Shown: positions 30,281-41,299, counted from the first letter of the stretch. The stretch: 64,000 nt of DNA from Plectosphaerella cucumerina (GCA_020746995.1 JAGPXD010000005.1:124001-188000), one strand, 5' to 3'. Translations and numbers: made by a program. The notes: generated by a model from the letters alone, not told the origin.

Positions 30281-32882
30281 ATCTGGGCAGACTCATAGCT
30301 GGTGAGTTTTTAGCAGCAGCAATGTGGGTTGTGATGGACCCAGGGTATTCCATACAAGAAGCCCCTCAGGTCACAAGCCTTGCCCCTGTTCCATTGTCCG
30401 CCCGATGCCCCGCCTGCTGGCTACCAACCATTGTCTTTGGCGGCTCTCGCGTGGACACAAATGATGCCCTCATCGTCTGCCTCGATGCTTGCGGCTTTTG
30501 TTGGCTTGAATTGTGACGATATTGGGGGTTCCGGCAGGGTGGTAGTCCTAACCGCTGGTAGCATAGACTCAAGCCTGTCGGCGACGCAGGGTGGCAAACA
30601 TGCAGACATCTGCCAATCTCAGAGCTGACCTCACTTCATTGCAGAAGTAAATTTGCGGTCACATCCAGTTGAGCTTCTCACATCCTAGGAAAACTAAATT
30701 ATTCAAACATTCTGATGACTTCTTTAACTCCCGTCGTCGTGGCGTCACCCCTGGGCCCCTACCGGCCCCTGCCGTTCTCCGCAAACGTCATACAGCCTCA
30801 TTCTGACGGGCACCCCTCACGATGCGGCGAAAGTGCATCGTTTTTCGGCTATCTGATGAGAGCCCTGCAAGCCTTGGCTCGGAGAAACATTGAATGCGCA
30901 ATAACTACGCCAAAAGACCTGGGTATTTCTGCCAAGGCGACTGTATATTGATTTGTTCCACTGATGTTCATGACTCTGTCTTGAGCCTCTTCAGAAAAAT
31001 GACGGTCGCTATTTCTTGGGTCGAGTTTGAAAGTCCGGGAATTCATTTGGAGAAGAACCATAGCATTGAATTGTGAGAGAAAATACCACGCGGCATAAGT
31101 TCAGTTTGGGTTGCAGAGTCTCAAACAAGATCGGCCTCTCAAGAAGAATACCTTTGGGTGTCTGGTTCCAACAGATATCATACCTTTTTTAGGGAACGAC
31201 ATTTCCAAGGCGTCGGGAGAGCAATGCAGCCTTTTTAAGAGTCCTCTTGCTTTCAGCTATGATTTAAGAAAATGGAAACCACTGAATGCCGCCTCTGAAA
31301 GCTCTGCTGCCGGTCGACAGTCAAAGGGCCTCATCATGGTCACCTTTACCAGTGAAGTTGCTTCTACTACTTCCAAATGTCACCAGCAGGAGATTCAGCT
31401 TCCCGACTCCATCACTCCAGTGTATGGCTACCTTCATGTTATCTATCATCCGCTGACCCTTTTGACTCTTGATAATCCAAATTCGAGGGGCTACTTCCGA
31501 GGTTCGAATAAGGTATTTGACATTAATATCCGGCTGCTTCGGCGTCTTCGGTCCGCTCATCAGTACTCCGGGCCTGATTCCGGTATCGTGAACCACTTGA
31601 CTATGACCCCACACTTTCAGGCCCCCTCAGGCAACCGACATGGAGCTTCGGATATTTCCCATGCTGAGCCGGAAAAATAGACTCAAGGACGCATGTATGG
31701 TCACATTGTGATCCGGCTGCCGGTTTCAGCCTGTTGAAGACCCGGGAGAACACACCACTTTGGGATGCCGCACCAAGATAGGCGGGCAGGCATCGTCACC
31801 TCGCCGACACCTCGCCTGTTCAAGAGCCGAGTTAGATCCCGCAAGGGGAAAGCTGGAGGGGCCAGATGAAAACATCTGAAATAGCATCGTCTCCACGGCC
31901 GGAAAGCGATTCATCGGTTCAGCGGTCGACATGACGCGCCCGACCTGCCATCGTGACGACGCTGGGTCGGGTGAGACGGCCCCCGGGCCGGCAGTAGAGA
32001 TGATTTCACGAGAATGGCGCGCAATATGTGAGGGCGTTGTGACGATTCCGTGAGATCATGGGGACGGCCCCGCGGGGAAAGCAAGGGGTGGCAGGGCAGC
32101 TGAGGTTAGGAGCCGGCGCGATGCAACGATGAGCCGGTTTGGCCCAAAGGGGGGCTGCATGCCACGCTCCGGGGGCGAGGGGGCAAGGCGGCAGTCCCAA
32201 AGCGAGCAGGGTGGCGAGAACGACACGAGGAGTGTTAGGCTGCCAGCCGCGGGGTGAGGACGACAAGGCGCGAATGTGCCGTTTTCCTGCTTGGCGGGAG
32301 CATACGATGGTTGAAGTCGCTATCGTGGGGTGTGTAGTGGTGTGGCTGCCGGAGATGGGTCGTTGTCCAGGTACGCTTGGAGGACTGAAGTTGCATGTGG
32401 TCAGGAACGGGGATGCCGAAAGGGGCAAGGCCACGGATGATCCGGTCCGCGCCCATCCTGGCGACCTCACGAGGTACGGGACCCTTGGGTAGGCCAGACC
32501 GACAAATGAGAGGGCGGGGGGCTAAATTGGGGTAGCAATGTGTTTTTGGCGAGGCCAGCAAGGAGACTGCTCGTCAACTTCACCCGGGTTTCGCGGTCGA
32601 GACCGACATCAAGTCGACTCGGGATTGATTGTCGACCTCGACTGGAGACTGCCACGGCGACGATCAAAGGCCCAAGAAAGCTTAGCCGGCCTAAGCATCT
32701 GTCGACGGCGCGCCCAGTGCTTGGGGACCCCTCTGGGCCAATTTACGGACGATGCTTCTTCGTGGCCCGGCCGACGCCCTTCTCGGCGACGCACCCTCCG
32801 CATGCTCCGAGTTTGACACGACGTCTGGCCCTCGCCGCGTCCATTAAAACCACAAGCTTTCCCAGAATGTTGCCCCCGTCGG

Positions 32883-32906
32883 TCTTGGCATCTTGGCATC
32901 TTGGCA
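32883..32906 (+). repeat. 8-bp tandem repeat, three copies
   Basis: Three exact copies of TCTTGGCA, about 1 kb upstream of the cellobiohydrolase start. No function is evident. Confidence 0.85.
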
Positions 32907-33706
32907 TGCAACCAATCTCCCCTACGGCCGCCCAGGGGTGGCCAAGCAGGCCTCGATCCCCCTCACGCCCCGTTGACATGCGCCGAAGCGACCGGCGTAC
33001 AGAGGGCACGCGGCGAGACCTTGCCTCTCTCAGGGACCTCGGAGGAAGCAAGTTGCTGTCTGCTCGCGGCAGGTCAGACAGGTACCGCGCAGGCACTGCC
33101 TCGCTCTCGAGTCGTACGGACGGACGAACGAACAAACGCGCGAAGCAGCGGCTCCAGCCCCGACTCGGACTCCCTCACGGTCACCTGGTTCGGCCAGGGC
33201 CCGGTCCAACTACTCCAGACGCCCGACGCCAGCGCCTGTCTTGTCTGCCTACGACCTAGCTGGACGGACCGGAGGGTTGACACCCGTCAGGACCCGCGCC
33301 AGACTCGATCCCGGACAGTCGCCCGTCCCCAGTCGCCCGCCGCCGACGACCACCTGACCTTCCCGCTCGCCCTTCGCAGGCTCCATCCGAGGTGGCCAAA
33401 CAATATGGATTTGCGGCTCCTGACTCCTGTGGAGCCGCCCGCGAGCCGCTTCGTGCCCTGGTACCGCTGATCAAGGGGCGAGGAGAGGGCGTGAGGGGAA
33501 AACCTGGGGCCGGCGTTGGGCTCCTCTCGGACTTGTTCTCTCCGTCCATCATCAGAGCTGGTCAGGGGCGAGCCAGAGCATCCAGCCTTGCGGATCATGG
33601 CTGGCGGGACGACGGAGCATGGTGCGGCGGCGAGGACATCCGAGATGCTCGAGTGTGGGTAGCAAGCGTCTGTCGATCCGTATGTCCAAACGACAACCAC
33701 GAGGCG

Positions 33707-33713
33707 TATAAAG
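33707..33713 (+). promoter_or_regulatory. TATA box of the cellobiohydrolase gene
   Basis: TATAAAG, 178 bp upstream of the ATG, followed by a long pyrimidine-rich stretch that probably contains the transcription start. A strong TATA box fits an inducible, highly expressed cellulase gene. Confidence 0.65.
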
Positions 33714-33890
33714 AGCAAAGGGAAGAAGCATCATCCTCAACTCTTTTTTCCCTTCCCTCCTCATCCTCATCATCTACATCAGGACCAACCCTCCCTTCTC
33801 TCCCTCTCTCCCTCTTCGACAGTTTCTCCGCCGTCCACATCAGACATCTTCCTCCCACCTCAAACCACCAGACCAGACCGACCGCCCACA

Positions 33891-35738
33891 ATGAAGACCT
33901 CCAGCATCATCTCCGGCCTCTCCCTGCTGGCCACGGCCCTCGCCCAGCAGGCCGGTACCCTCGAGGTTGAGACCCACCCCAAGCTCAACTGGCGCCGCTG
34001 CACCGGCACCGGCGGCACCAGCTGCACCCAGGTCAACGGCGAGATCGTCATCGACGCCAACTGGCGCTGGGCCCACGATGTCGGCGGCTACACCAACTGC
34101 TTCGACGGCAACGAGTGGACCGACATCTCCGTCTGCAAGAACAACGTCGACTGCGCCAAGAACTGCGCCGTCGAGGGTGCCAACTACCAGAACACCTACG
34201 GTGTCACCACCAGCGGCGATGCTCTGACCCTCAAGTTCGTCACCACCCACTCGCACGGCACCAACATTGGCTCGCGCACCTACCTCATGGAGAGCGCCAC
34301 CAAGTACCAGATGTTCACCCTCATGAACAACGAGCTGGCCTTCGATGTCGACCTGTCCACCATCCCCTGCGGCATGAACAGCGCCCTCTACCTCGTCCCC
34401 ATGAAGCCCGACGGTGGTCTCTCCAGCGAGCCCAACAACGGCGCCGGTGCCAAGTTCGGTACCGGTTACTGTGACGCCCAGTGCGCCCGTGACCTCAAGT
34501 TCATCAACGGCAAGGTATGATATCTCCCCTGAGCCCCCTTTACCAGCTCTCTATGGCAAACGGACTAACACATCCCAGGGCAACTACGAGGGCTGGGAGC
34601 CTTCGGCGTCTGACATCAACTCTGGTGTCGGCAAGATCGGTGCCTGCTGCGCCGAGATCGACATCTGGGAGTCCAACCGCGAGGCCTACGCCTTCACCCC
34701 CCACGGCTGCTCCGGCGGTAACAACGTCTACCACACCTGCCAGGACACCACCTGCGGTGGCACTTACTCTGAGGACCGCCACGCCGGCTTCTGCGATGCC
34801 AACGGCTGCGACTACAACCCCTACCGCCTCGGCAACCACGAGTTCTACGGCCCCGGCAAGACCGTCAACACCAACCAGAAGTTCACCGTCATCTCCCGCT
34901 TCCAGGACAACCTCGCCACCCAGCTCTTCATCCAGAACGGCCAGGTCATCAACACCCCCACTCCCAAGCTCTCGGGCCTGACCCAGTTCAGCGCCGCCAT
35001 CACCCCCGAGTTCTGCGCCGCCTACCCTCCCCTGTTCCAGGACGTCGACCGCCACGGCGACGTCGGTGGCCACACCTCCCTCAACGCTGCCCTGCGCATC
35101 CCCATGGTTCTCGTCCTCTCCGTCTGGGCCGACCACTACGCCAGCATGCTCTGGCTCGACTCCGTCTTCCCTCTCGAGAACCCCGAGATCCCCGGCCGCC
35201 TCCGTGGCCGTTGCCCTACCACCGGCCGTGGCCCTGCCGATGTCATCCGCGACCACCCCAACGCCTCCGTGTACGTTGCCCCGCTTCTTTATTACCTAAT
35301 TGTGCTTTTTCAGGAGTCGTGGTGGGCTGTCTCGCGAGTTGGTGCCGCATCACCACCATGAACATCAACTCGCGACATTGCCTCCCCAGACCCCCACGAC
35401 GCCCAACAAAACTTCAAAATACAATTACTGACTTCTCCTGCGTGTTCAGCACCTGGTCCAACATCCGCTTCGGGCCTATCGGCTCTACCCACAACACTGG
35501 AAGCGTTCAGCCTCCCACCTCCTCCGGTGTCGTGCCCCCTCCCCCGAGCACCACCTCTCGCCCTCCGGTCAGCACCACCTCGGTTGCTCCCCCTCCTCCC
35601 ACCACTACCTCCGGTGGCGGCTCCGGCACCGTTCAGAAGTGGGGCCAGTGCGGTGGCCAGAACTACTCCGGCCCTACCCAGTGCGTTGCTGGTAGCTCGT
35701 GTGTTGTCGTCAACCCCTGGTACAGCCAGTGCCTGTAA
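33891..35738 (+). CDS. cbh1: Cellobiohydrolase I, GH7 with C-terminal CBM1
   Basis: Three exons, 33891-34514, 34579-35270 and 35450-35738, coding 534 residues. Secreted enzyme that cleaves cellobiose from the reducing ends of cellulose chains with retention of configuration. Signal peptide at 1-18 (SGLSLLATALA, then QQAGTLEVE). The GH7 catalytic domain ends about residue 450. It contains the EIDIWE triad (Glu234 nucleophile, Asp236, Glu239 acid/base), many paired cysteines and the domain end NIRFGPIGST. A Pro/Ser/Thr linker of about 45 residues leads to the CBM1 (WGQCGGQNYSGPTQC to NPWYSQCL, about 500-534), which has its aromatic and cysteine residues. Codon use is very strongly biased to C/G-ending codons, as in highly expressed genes. 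Intron 2 is unusually long (179 bp) and has an inner acceptor. Confidence 0.95.
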
Positions 35739-36695
35739 GCGCGCCCTGCCGAGGCGTCGACGCCGCCCACGTGTCCGCAGCCGCCGCCGCGGGCTCCTGG
35801 GATTCATCATGACCGACAAGACGACGTACACATGAGGCTCTTTTGCGAAACGAAAACGAAAACACACGTCCCACCGCCTTCTTTCCGGGGGACATGGCCG
35901 CGTCAAAAGGAGAGTGGACGTTGACGGTGGTCTCAGGGGGTTGAGCGGCGGGGTGCGACTTGGCCGCGTCTCCCGCTCGCCTCTTGGGGCTATTCTTCCT
36001 GCATATAGTTTGTGGCATTGTAGCTATTTCCTCCATACAGTACATATATACGCTTTCTCATAAGTTGATCTCCTGGCATGACTTAACTTGTCATGATGGC
36101 CAAGATTGTGGAGTTACGATTGCTTGCCATTTGTTGAGGTTTGCTTTGTTTGATGTCTGGTCGTTTCTATGCTTTTGGCGCCAGCTGACGATCTTGCCAC
36201 CGTACCATTCGACATTTGAAGGCACAAAGGCGGCATCGACATGAGTACGAAAAGAAAATTGAGAAAGTCGTCGCAAAAGTGCTCATTGGTGAAGTCCTCG
36301 GCGGCTTGGTGGAACTCGCCGAGATTATTGGTGAGAGATGGGAGCTCCGTCACCCCAGCCACGACACAAGACGAGCCTCTTCTTCAGAGGAGTAGACATC
36401 CCGTCGTCCTCAGGCAGAAGGACGCTAAGAATGGAGGTGGCTCGGCCTCGAAGGGCACGTGACGGTGATTATTCCTTCAATCAATGTCACGACTGGAAAT
36501 AATAACAGGAGTTCGACTGAGAAATCAACTCGACTGGGGGATCAATTCTACAGGTGCGTGACTGAAACTAGTCCACCTAACGATCATGCCTTCGTCTTCG
36601 CCTTCTTCTTCGGGCCCAGCTTCTCTGTCTCCTTCTGGTCGACTTCCTATACAAGTCAGCATCTACTCCAGATGATCAGGGATACTGACAACTTA
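35739..36695. other. 3' flank of cbh1 and a region with an exon-like remnant
   Basis: The first 300 bp should be the cellobiohydrolase 3' region. At about 36326-36346 a 21-base segment coding VTELPS on the minus strand repeats exactly the segment at 36922-36942 in the small gene next door. A minus-strand frame continues from it (GEFHQAAEDFTNEHFCDDF), suggesting a decayed duplicate. The plus strand is open at 36241-36462 (73 codons, basic). Bases 36584-36646 look like a further exon of the small gene but do not fit its frame. Confidence 0.3.
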
Positions 36696-37061
36696 CTAGA
36701 CAGCAGTTGGCTCTGTTATTTGCAAGCGCGGTTTGACCTTGGAGTCACTGTCGGCTTGGCGAAACATGTCGAGGTCATCTTGGATCCGCTTGGCCGACAA
36801 TGCCTCCAGTTCTTCCCAAAACAGGAGGGGTCCCGGCTCAACTACATCACAGTATCAGCCACCAGTCTATCGAATGGGTGTGTGAAAGTAGGTAGGTAGG
36901 TACTTACATGGCTCGGGGGGAGATGGGAGCTCCGTCACCCACGGCACACTCCAGTCATTTTCTCCAGAGGACTCGCCGGGGATGCCGTCCACGGGTAAGA
37001 GGATGCCGGAGTACGAGGTGGTTGTGGCCGGAGCCGAGGAGGGAGAGGACGAGAACTCCAT
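36696..37061 (-). CDS. Small acidic protein of unknown function (99 residues)
   Basis: Two exons, 37061-36908 and 36841-36696, joined through a GTAAGT donor and a TAG acceptor. The product begins MEFSSSPSSAPATTTSYSG, has an acidic middle (GESSGENDWSVPWVTELPS) and ends with a helical charged part (FWEELEALSAKRIQDDLDMFRQAD). Charged-residue patterning and a TATAAATA box about 150 bp upstream support a real gene. I recognise no family. The stop TAG at 36698-36696 overlaps a GTAAGT donor at 36696. After a 50-bp intron with a TGCTGAC branch site comes an exon-like stretch rich in lysine, but splicing recreates TAG. The true C-terminus is therefore uncertain. It is divergent from the MDR oxidoreductase. 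Confidence 0.5.
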
Positions 37062-37526
37062 GTCGATTTGAATTGGGAGACGTAGGTAGATAGTCGAAAA
37101 GGGGTGGTCAGGATGCCCGTGATATGAAACTTCGTCGGGACGGGACGAGGAGGTGGGTAGGTGAGTGGATGGAGGAAGAGGAAAGGAAGAGTGGTGAGAC
37201 CCTGAGGCGGGTATTTATAGAGGAAAAAATGATCTCTTCAGTTGTTTGTGCCGGCAAGCAGTGAATTTAGATGGGCAAGATCTTGGCTTGGAAGGTACTC
37301 TACTAGTGAATTGACTTCGTTTGACCACGCAGCACTTGAACTTCACCAGTCACTGGGCAGGCAATTCACACTGTGTCACCACCTCACCCACGACACAAGG
37401 TAAGCACTTGGAGTCCTGGAAGGCATACTTCTGATTCCATCTCTAGTGCAGACAACAAGGCCACAACCTTCTACCCAGTGTACACGTCGATCCATCTCTT
37501 CAGGATCCGGTTTCTTCAACGCCAAA
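37062..37526. other. Divergent promoter region
   Basis: Lies between the small acidic gene (-) and the MDR oxidoreductase (+). It includes the TATA box of the former at 37212-37219. An open plus-strand frame runs from 37446 into the oxidoreductase but its residues are not family-like. Confidence 0.45.
37212..37219 (-). promoter_or_regulatory. TATA box for the small acidic protein gene
   Basis: TATAAATA on the minus strand, about 150 bp upstream of the ATG at 37061, a usual fungal spacing. Confidence 0.5.
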
Positions 37527-38528
37527 ATGCAGGCCATCCGGATTCACCCATCCAAAACGTCAGCAGCCTTCTCTCCGAGCAACCCCGCACCGTCGTCGGC
37601 TCTCGTTCTCGATTCAGACATCGCCATTCCCTCGCCACGGCCAGGCCACATTCTCGTCCGTGTCCATGCCGCAACTGTGACGCGAGACGAGCTTTCCTGG
37701 CCCGAGTCTTACACTGAAGAATTCCATATCCCTGGATATGATTTTGCGGGTGTCGTCGCGGATGTCCACGAGACCGACGCTTCCGCTTTTCAACCGGGCG
37801 ATGAGGTTTTCGCCTTTAGTGACATCGAGAAAGGATCAGCCTGGGCCGAATACACCACAGTTGCAGTCAAGAACGTGGCACTGAAGCCGAAGACGCTGAG
37901 CTTCGAGGAGGCCGCTACAGTTCCGATGTGCGCTCTCACGGCTTGGCAGGCTTTGTTCGTGCATTCAGGCCTTCAAGAGCCGGATCTCACCGGCAATATC
38001 TCCCCCCCGAACGGCCGCTCTGTTTTGATTACCGGCGCCTCCGGAGCTGTGGGTTGTTATCTGGTCCAGCTTGCTGCCGCAGCGGGGCTTCACGTCGTTG
38101 CCGCATCAAGTTCCAACGAAAGGAATGGGGACTTCTTACGGTCTCTGGGCGCGAGCGAAGCTGTCGAGTACGACGAGATCATTAGAATAGGGAGGACGTT
38201 CGAGACAATTGTCGACACCGTCGGTGGTGACCCGTTGAGCAAGTCATGGGCATTCGTGACTGATGGGGGGTCTATCGTCACTGTCGATTCCTCCAGCTTC
38301 GACTTCAGCAATGCTGCCGCGCCCAGCGGGAAGGAGCACGTCAAGAAGCTGTTCTTCATTTTGAAGCCTTCTGGTGAACAACTTCGGATGGTGTCAAAGG
38401 CGCTAGACGCTGGCCTGCTGCGGACATTCGTCGCGCATACCTTCCCTTTACCAGAAGCTAAGGCTGCCTACGAAAAGGCATCTGGGAGACTGGACCGTCG
38501 TGGAAAGGTGGTTCTCACCATACCTTGA
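37527..38528 (+). CDS. Zinc-independent MDR oxidoreductase (quinone reductase-like)
   Basis: Single exon, 333 residues, a complete medium-chain dehydrogenase/reductase. The N-terminal GroES-like domain carries HILVRVHAATVTRDEL and GYDFAGVV. The Rossmann part has VLITGASGAVGCYLVQLA (about 173-190), an AVG-type NAD(P)H motif typical of quinone oxidoreductases. The C-terminal RRGKVVLTIP is the usual family ending. The catalytic and structural zinc ligands of alcohol dehydrogenases are absent. The family reduces quinones or activated double bonds with NADPH; the substrate cannot be deduced. Start chosen at ATG 37527 because MQAIRIH begins the first strand. It converges on the Ato transporter gene. 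Confidence 0.88.
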   Translation: MQAIRIHPSKTSAAFSPSNPAPSSALVLDSDIAIPSPRPGHILVRVHAATVTRDELSWPESYTEEFHIPGYDFAGVVADVHETDASAFQPGDEVFAFSDIEKGSAWAEYTTVAVKNVALKPKTLSFEEAATVPMCALTAWQALFVHSGLQEPDLTGNISPPNGRSVLITGASGAVGCYLVQLAAAAGLHVVAASSSNERNGDFLRSLGASEAVEYDEIIRIGRTFETIVDTVGGDPLSKSWAFVTDGGSIVTVDSSSFDFSNAAAPSGKEHVKKLFFILKPSGEQLRMVSKALDAGLLRTFVAHTFPLPEAKAAYEKASGRLDRRGKVVLTIP

Positions 38529-38844
38529 CGGGTGGAGACAATTGTTCTTTGCCATGTACTATCGACGGGGGCTGGAGTCGCTTCAGACCACCAAGGTCGA
38601 GGAGGCTGGACAAAAGTAGATGACACTTTCCATTTGCTCGGATGAATACATCCTTTCACCCTCAGCTCTTAAACCAATTGAAGTAGTTCGACTGATTATT
38701 CTCTTGGACCAGATTTCACCAGGCCTGGCGCATATGATGCCTCCGTCCAAAGACACTGGCAGTGAGGTCGTCACAACGTTGTCGAGATCGCCACAGCTTT
38801 GTCAATGTTGCCACGACTTTTCAAGGTCGCCACGGCTTCTTAAC
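38529..38844. other. 3' intergenic region with degenerate 20-bp repeats
   Basis: Shared 3' flank of the MDR oxidoreductase (+) and Ato transporter (-). At 38780-38841 there are three imperfect units of about 20 bp with a GCCAC core. No gene. Confidence 0.4.
38780..38841 (+). repeat. Degenerate ~20-bp tandem repeat, three units
   Basis: Three successive units centred on GCCACAGCTT, GCCACGACTT and GCCACGGCTT, about 20-21 bp apart. The last ends just beyond the Ato stop codon. Confidence 0.5.
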
Positions 38845-39894
38845 TCAAGCCTCACCCGCTCCACTCATCCTTTGAGATCTGGGCTTGATGACATGGCTCA
38901 GATCGCCAACGGGGATTTGGAAGGGAAAATCCAGCACGGCCAGCATGATGGCAAAGAAGATCCACCATCCTGCGAGGCAAGTGACGAAGAAGGTCGCTCC
39001 ACCACCCTGATCTGGTCAGTAACTACCCCAGTAAGACAGCTTCAGGTGCGACTTACGACGATGCATCGGTTGGCAAACGCGGCATTACCAGCATAATTCG
39101 AGGCCAGCGCCCAATACGCACCGGTCAGGAGGCCGAAACCAATTATCAGCGTCAAGAATATGATGAAGAAGACGAGGTTTGTGCGCAGTGAGCAGACCAA
39201 GAAAACCAAGCATATCATGCCCATGGTCAGCAGGAAGAAGCCAAAACTGGCGTTGAATCCCTGCGTCTGGAGGCCTTCGGTGACTGAGGACGCTCCAGGA
39301 GGCGCGTAGGATGACCAGGCGGCAAAGGAAGGGTTGAGGGTGGCGCCAAACGTGAACCAAAAGCCAGAAAAGGTCAGAAAGACGACGGAAGGGAAGGTGT
39401 TTCCGAGGATCCACTCGAAGAGACCGCCGATGAGCATGAGGAGGCCACCGAAGAAGAAGTACGCGCCGCTGTGGTGACGAATGAGTCATGGTTATGTCTC
39501 GGGGATGGTGTCGGGACCTACATGCTTGCTGCACCACTCCCGCCGGCGCCTCGCCAGCCCATGAGATCCATCGAAAGGGGAAAGAGAGACACAAGAAAGC
39601 CGACAAGGGCACTGGAATGTCAGTTGGGCTCATGCTGTGCGAAGGTACAGCTCCTCACATTGGTGTTGGGTTGCCGAAGGTCTTCCTCAGATCACCCTTG
39701 ACCTTGTTCTGTGGGCTGAGGTACAGCTTTTCGAAGAGCTCGGGGGAGATTGACACGGACCCGGCAGTCCTGACGCGGTGAAGGGCATCTTCGCGGCTAC
39801 GGTAGTTGATGTGTTCATCCGAGCCATGGTCATGTGTGCGAGGGCTGGCAGGGCCGTGGCCGTTTGTATCGTGTGTATCGTGGTCTTTCTCCAT
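38845..39894 (-). CDS. GPR1/FUN34/YaaH (Ato) family acetate/ammonia transporter
   Basis: Four exons: 39894-39659, 39611-39522, 39468-39057 and 39006-38845, coding 299 residues; all junctions are GT/AG and phase-consistent. The family forms plasma-membrane channels or symporters for acetate and has been linked to ammonia export. The cytoplasmic N-terminus has the fungal SPELFEKLYLSPQNKVKGDLRKTFGNPTP segment leading into helix 1. The NPTP lies in the place of the family's NPxG signature. Six hydrophobic segments follow, including SMDLMGWRGAGGSGAA, GAYFFFGGLLML and LASNYAGNAAF. The His/Asp-rich N-terminal 35 residues are variable in the family. Expression in fungi is often acetate-induced, but no site was identified here. 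Confidence 0.93.
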
Positions 39895-40772
39895 GACGTG
39901 TTTGGTAAGAACAGATGGTCCCAGATACTGGATAGATTGGAAGGCGAGGTGTACCAGAGCAGCAGGGAGCCTTGCAAACGGGGACTGGCCAGACTATGTA
40001 GATGCCGAGACACGCCGTGCGCCGCCGACCCGGGGTCCTCTGAATGTCCGACACGCACCATCGAGCTGTATTGCAACCATGCAGTCATAGCACAACAAGA
40101 GCAGTGCGGCCAATGAACCGCAGATTTAACTTGGTCGAGGGATCATCGCGATGTTTGGGCGTCGCTGGCGATGCTAGCCTCCCTTCTGCCGAGAGGGGCC
40201 AGCCAGCTGCAGGGCCTCATTGCGTGAGCTAGAGAGCTAGGGAGCTTCTAGCCCGCCGTCTCCAACGAACAGAGCCTCTTGGGCGAACCGGCTCCGCAGT
40301 AGACGCCCGGTTATGCAGCTGGCCGTAGCAAGGGGTGGGCTCTCGAAGATCAGATGGCTCGGGATGTGTGTAGGATCTGGGGAAGCTGCTTGCCGGCAGC
40401 GACGGTTCCGGCCACATCATGGGTAAACTATGGCCATTCGCCAATGAGGTGAAAGGGAGCTAGACAAGCTCGCTGGCAATGGGACGTTATGAGAATGCGG
40501 GGGGTTGGAGAAGGCTGTCCGGGGCAGCGGTTGAGGGTGTGGTCGGCGGAATGGAAGTTCCATGGGCTGATATTCGGCACCAGATGCTCTGAGGCGGCCA
40601 ATGCGGTCGATGGACTGACAAGGGATGGTCACGGCCTGCATGCGCTTTGTCTGAGGAGCACGGGAATAAGAGCGGTCGACGATGGACGAGTCAGCGTGTT
40701 CTCCTGAGCCGTCGGCGATGGCCTCTAGATCTGCATTTTGGATCACGCCCAGGACTTAAAGCCGATATGCGG
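39895..40772. other. Intergenic region, no gene seen
   Basis: Contains the Ato gene's upstream region and the 3' flank of the CoA-binding protein gene. The open frames at 40417-40746 and 40489-40707 match nothing. Confidence 0.4.
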
Positions 40773-41299
40773 CTACAGCTTCCCCGCGTCCTTGAGGGCT
40801 CGCTCGCCGTCGACAAGCACACACCAGCCCTCGTGGCCGCGACCACCATCCCCGGCCACTACGGCATCAAAGGCACCCTCTTCGCGTGCGAAAGCGATGA
40901 CGGCGTCGTCGAAGGAGCCCGGCTGCAACCACACGGCGGGCACGCCCAGCTGACGTGCCTCCTGCAGGACCTTGAGGGTGGCGGCGGGCGGGGTGATGAT
41001 GCTGACCGAGGTCTCGCGAGGTTTCTCGAGGGCCGACAGGGTAGGGACCGTGGGGAAGTCGCGGTCAAGGGCGGTGATGGACGCGGAACCCGGGTTGATT
41101 GGTGTCGCGGGGAGGGAGCGCGCAGCGTACCAGGCGAAGACTAGACAGTTGTTCAGTCGGTGTTTACGACGTCAGGTGAGGTGTGGAGGGGTCAATCAGA
41201 CTTACTCTTGTGTCCGAACTTTGCCGGGTTGGAGCTCGCCCCGACGACGGCGAAGCGGGGTGATGAGAAGAAGATGCGTGCTGATGCTTCGGTCGACAT
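40773..41299 (-). CDS. CoA-binding (Rossmann) domain protein
   Basis: Two exons, 41299-41206 and 41140-40773, coding 153 residues. A single CoA-binding domain like that of the succinyl-CoA synthetase alpha subunit, as in the small YccU-type proteins. Visible motifs: FAVVGASSNPAKFGHKIFAWY (nucleotide-binding loop, across the splice), then PINPGSASI, SVSIITPPAATLKVLQEA and GVPAVWLQPGSFDDAVI, ending GWCVLVDGERAL. No ligase or histidine active-site domain is attached. The role is unknown; it may bind CoA or a related nucleotide. The ATG at 41299 was chosen over one 75 bp upstream in frame because MSTEASARIFFSS leads directly into the first strand. Confidence 0.85.

Larger units (their letters stand above)
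30281..33890. other. Long intergenic region upstream of the cellobiohydrolase
   Basis: About 3.6 kb. The part from 30640 to 31720 looks less GC-rich than its surroundings and carries one 190-codon frame (to 31680) without an ATG start and without family resemblance. From 32000 to 33880 the sequence is GC-rich again and probably includes the cellobiohydrolase promoter. A three-copy octamer repeat is at 32883-32906 and a TATA box at 33707-33713. No transposon was recognised. Confidence 0.4.

Noticed and set aside
31111..31680. 189-codon plus-strand frame in the less GC-rich interval
   Set aside because: Its upstream start is TTG, the first ATG is near its middle, no family is recognisable and no splice pattern extends it.
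34540..35256. 238-codon minus-strand frame
   Set aside because: Antisense of the cellobiohydrolase catalytic domain; Val/Asp/Gly/Ala-rich shadow.
35271..35449. Twin intron (stwintron) in cbh1 intron 2
   Set aside because: Removing the inner 43 bp creates GTGAGT, but using that as the outer donor gives the wrong phase for the conserved VTWSNIRFGP exon. A single 179-bp intron fits the protein.
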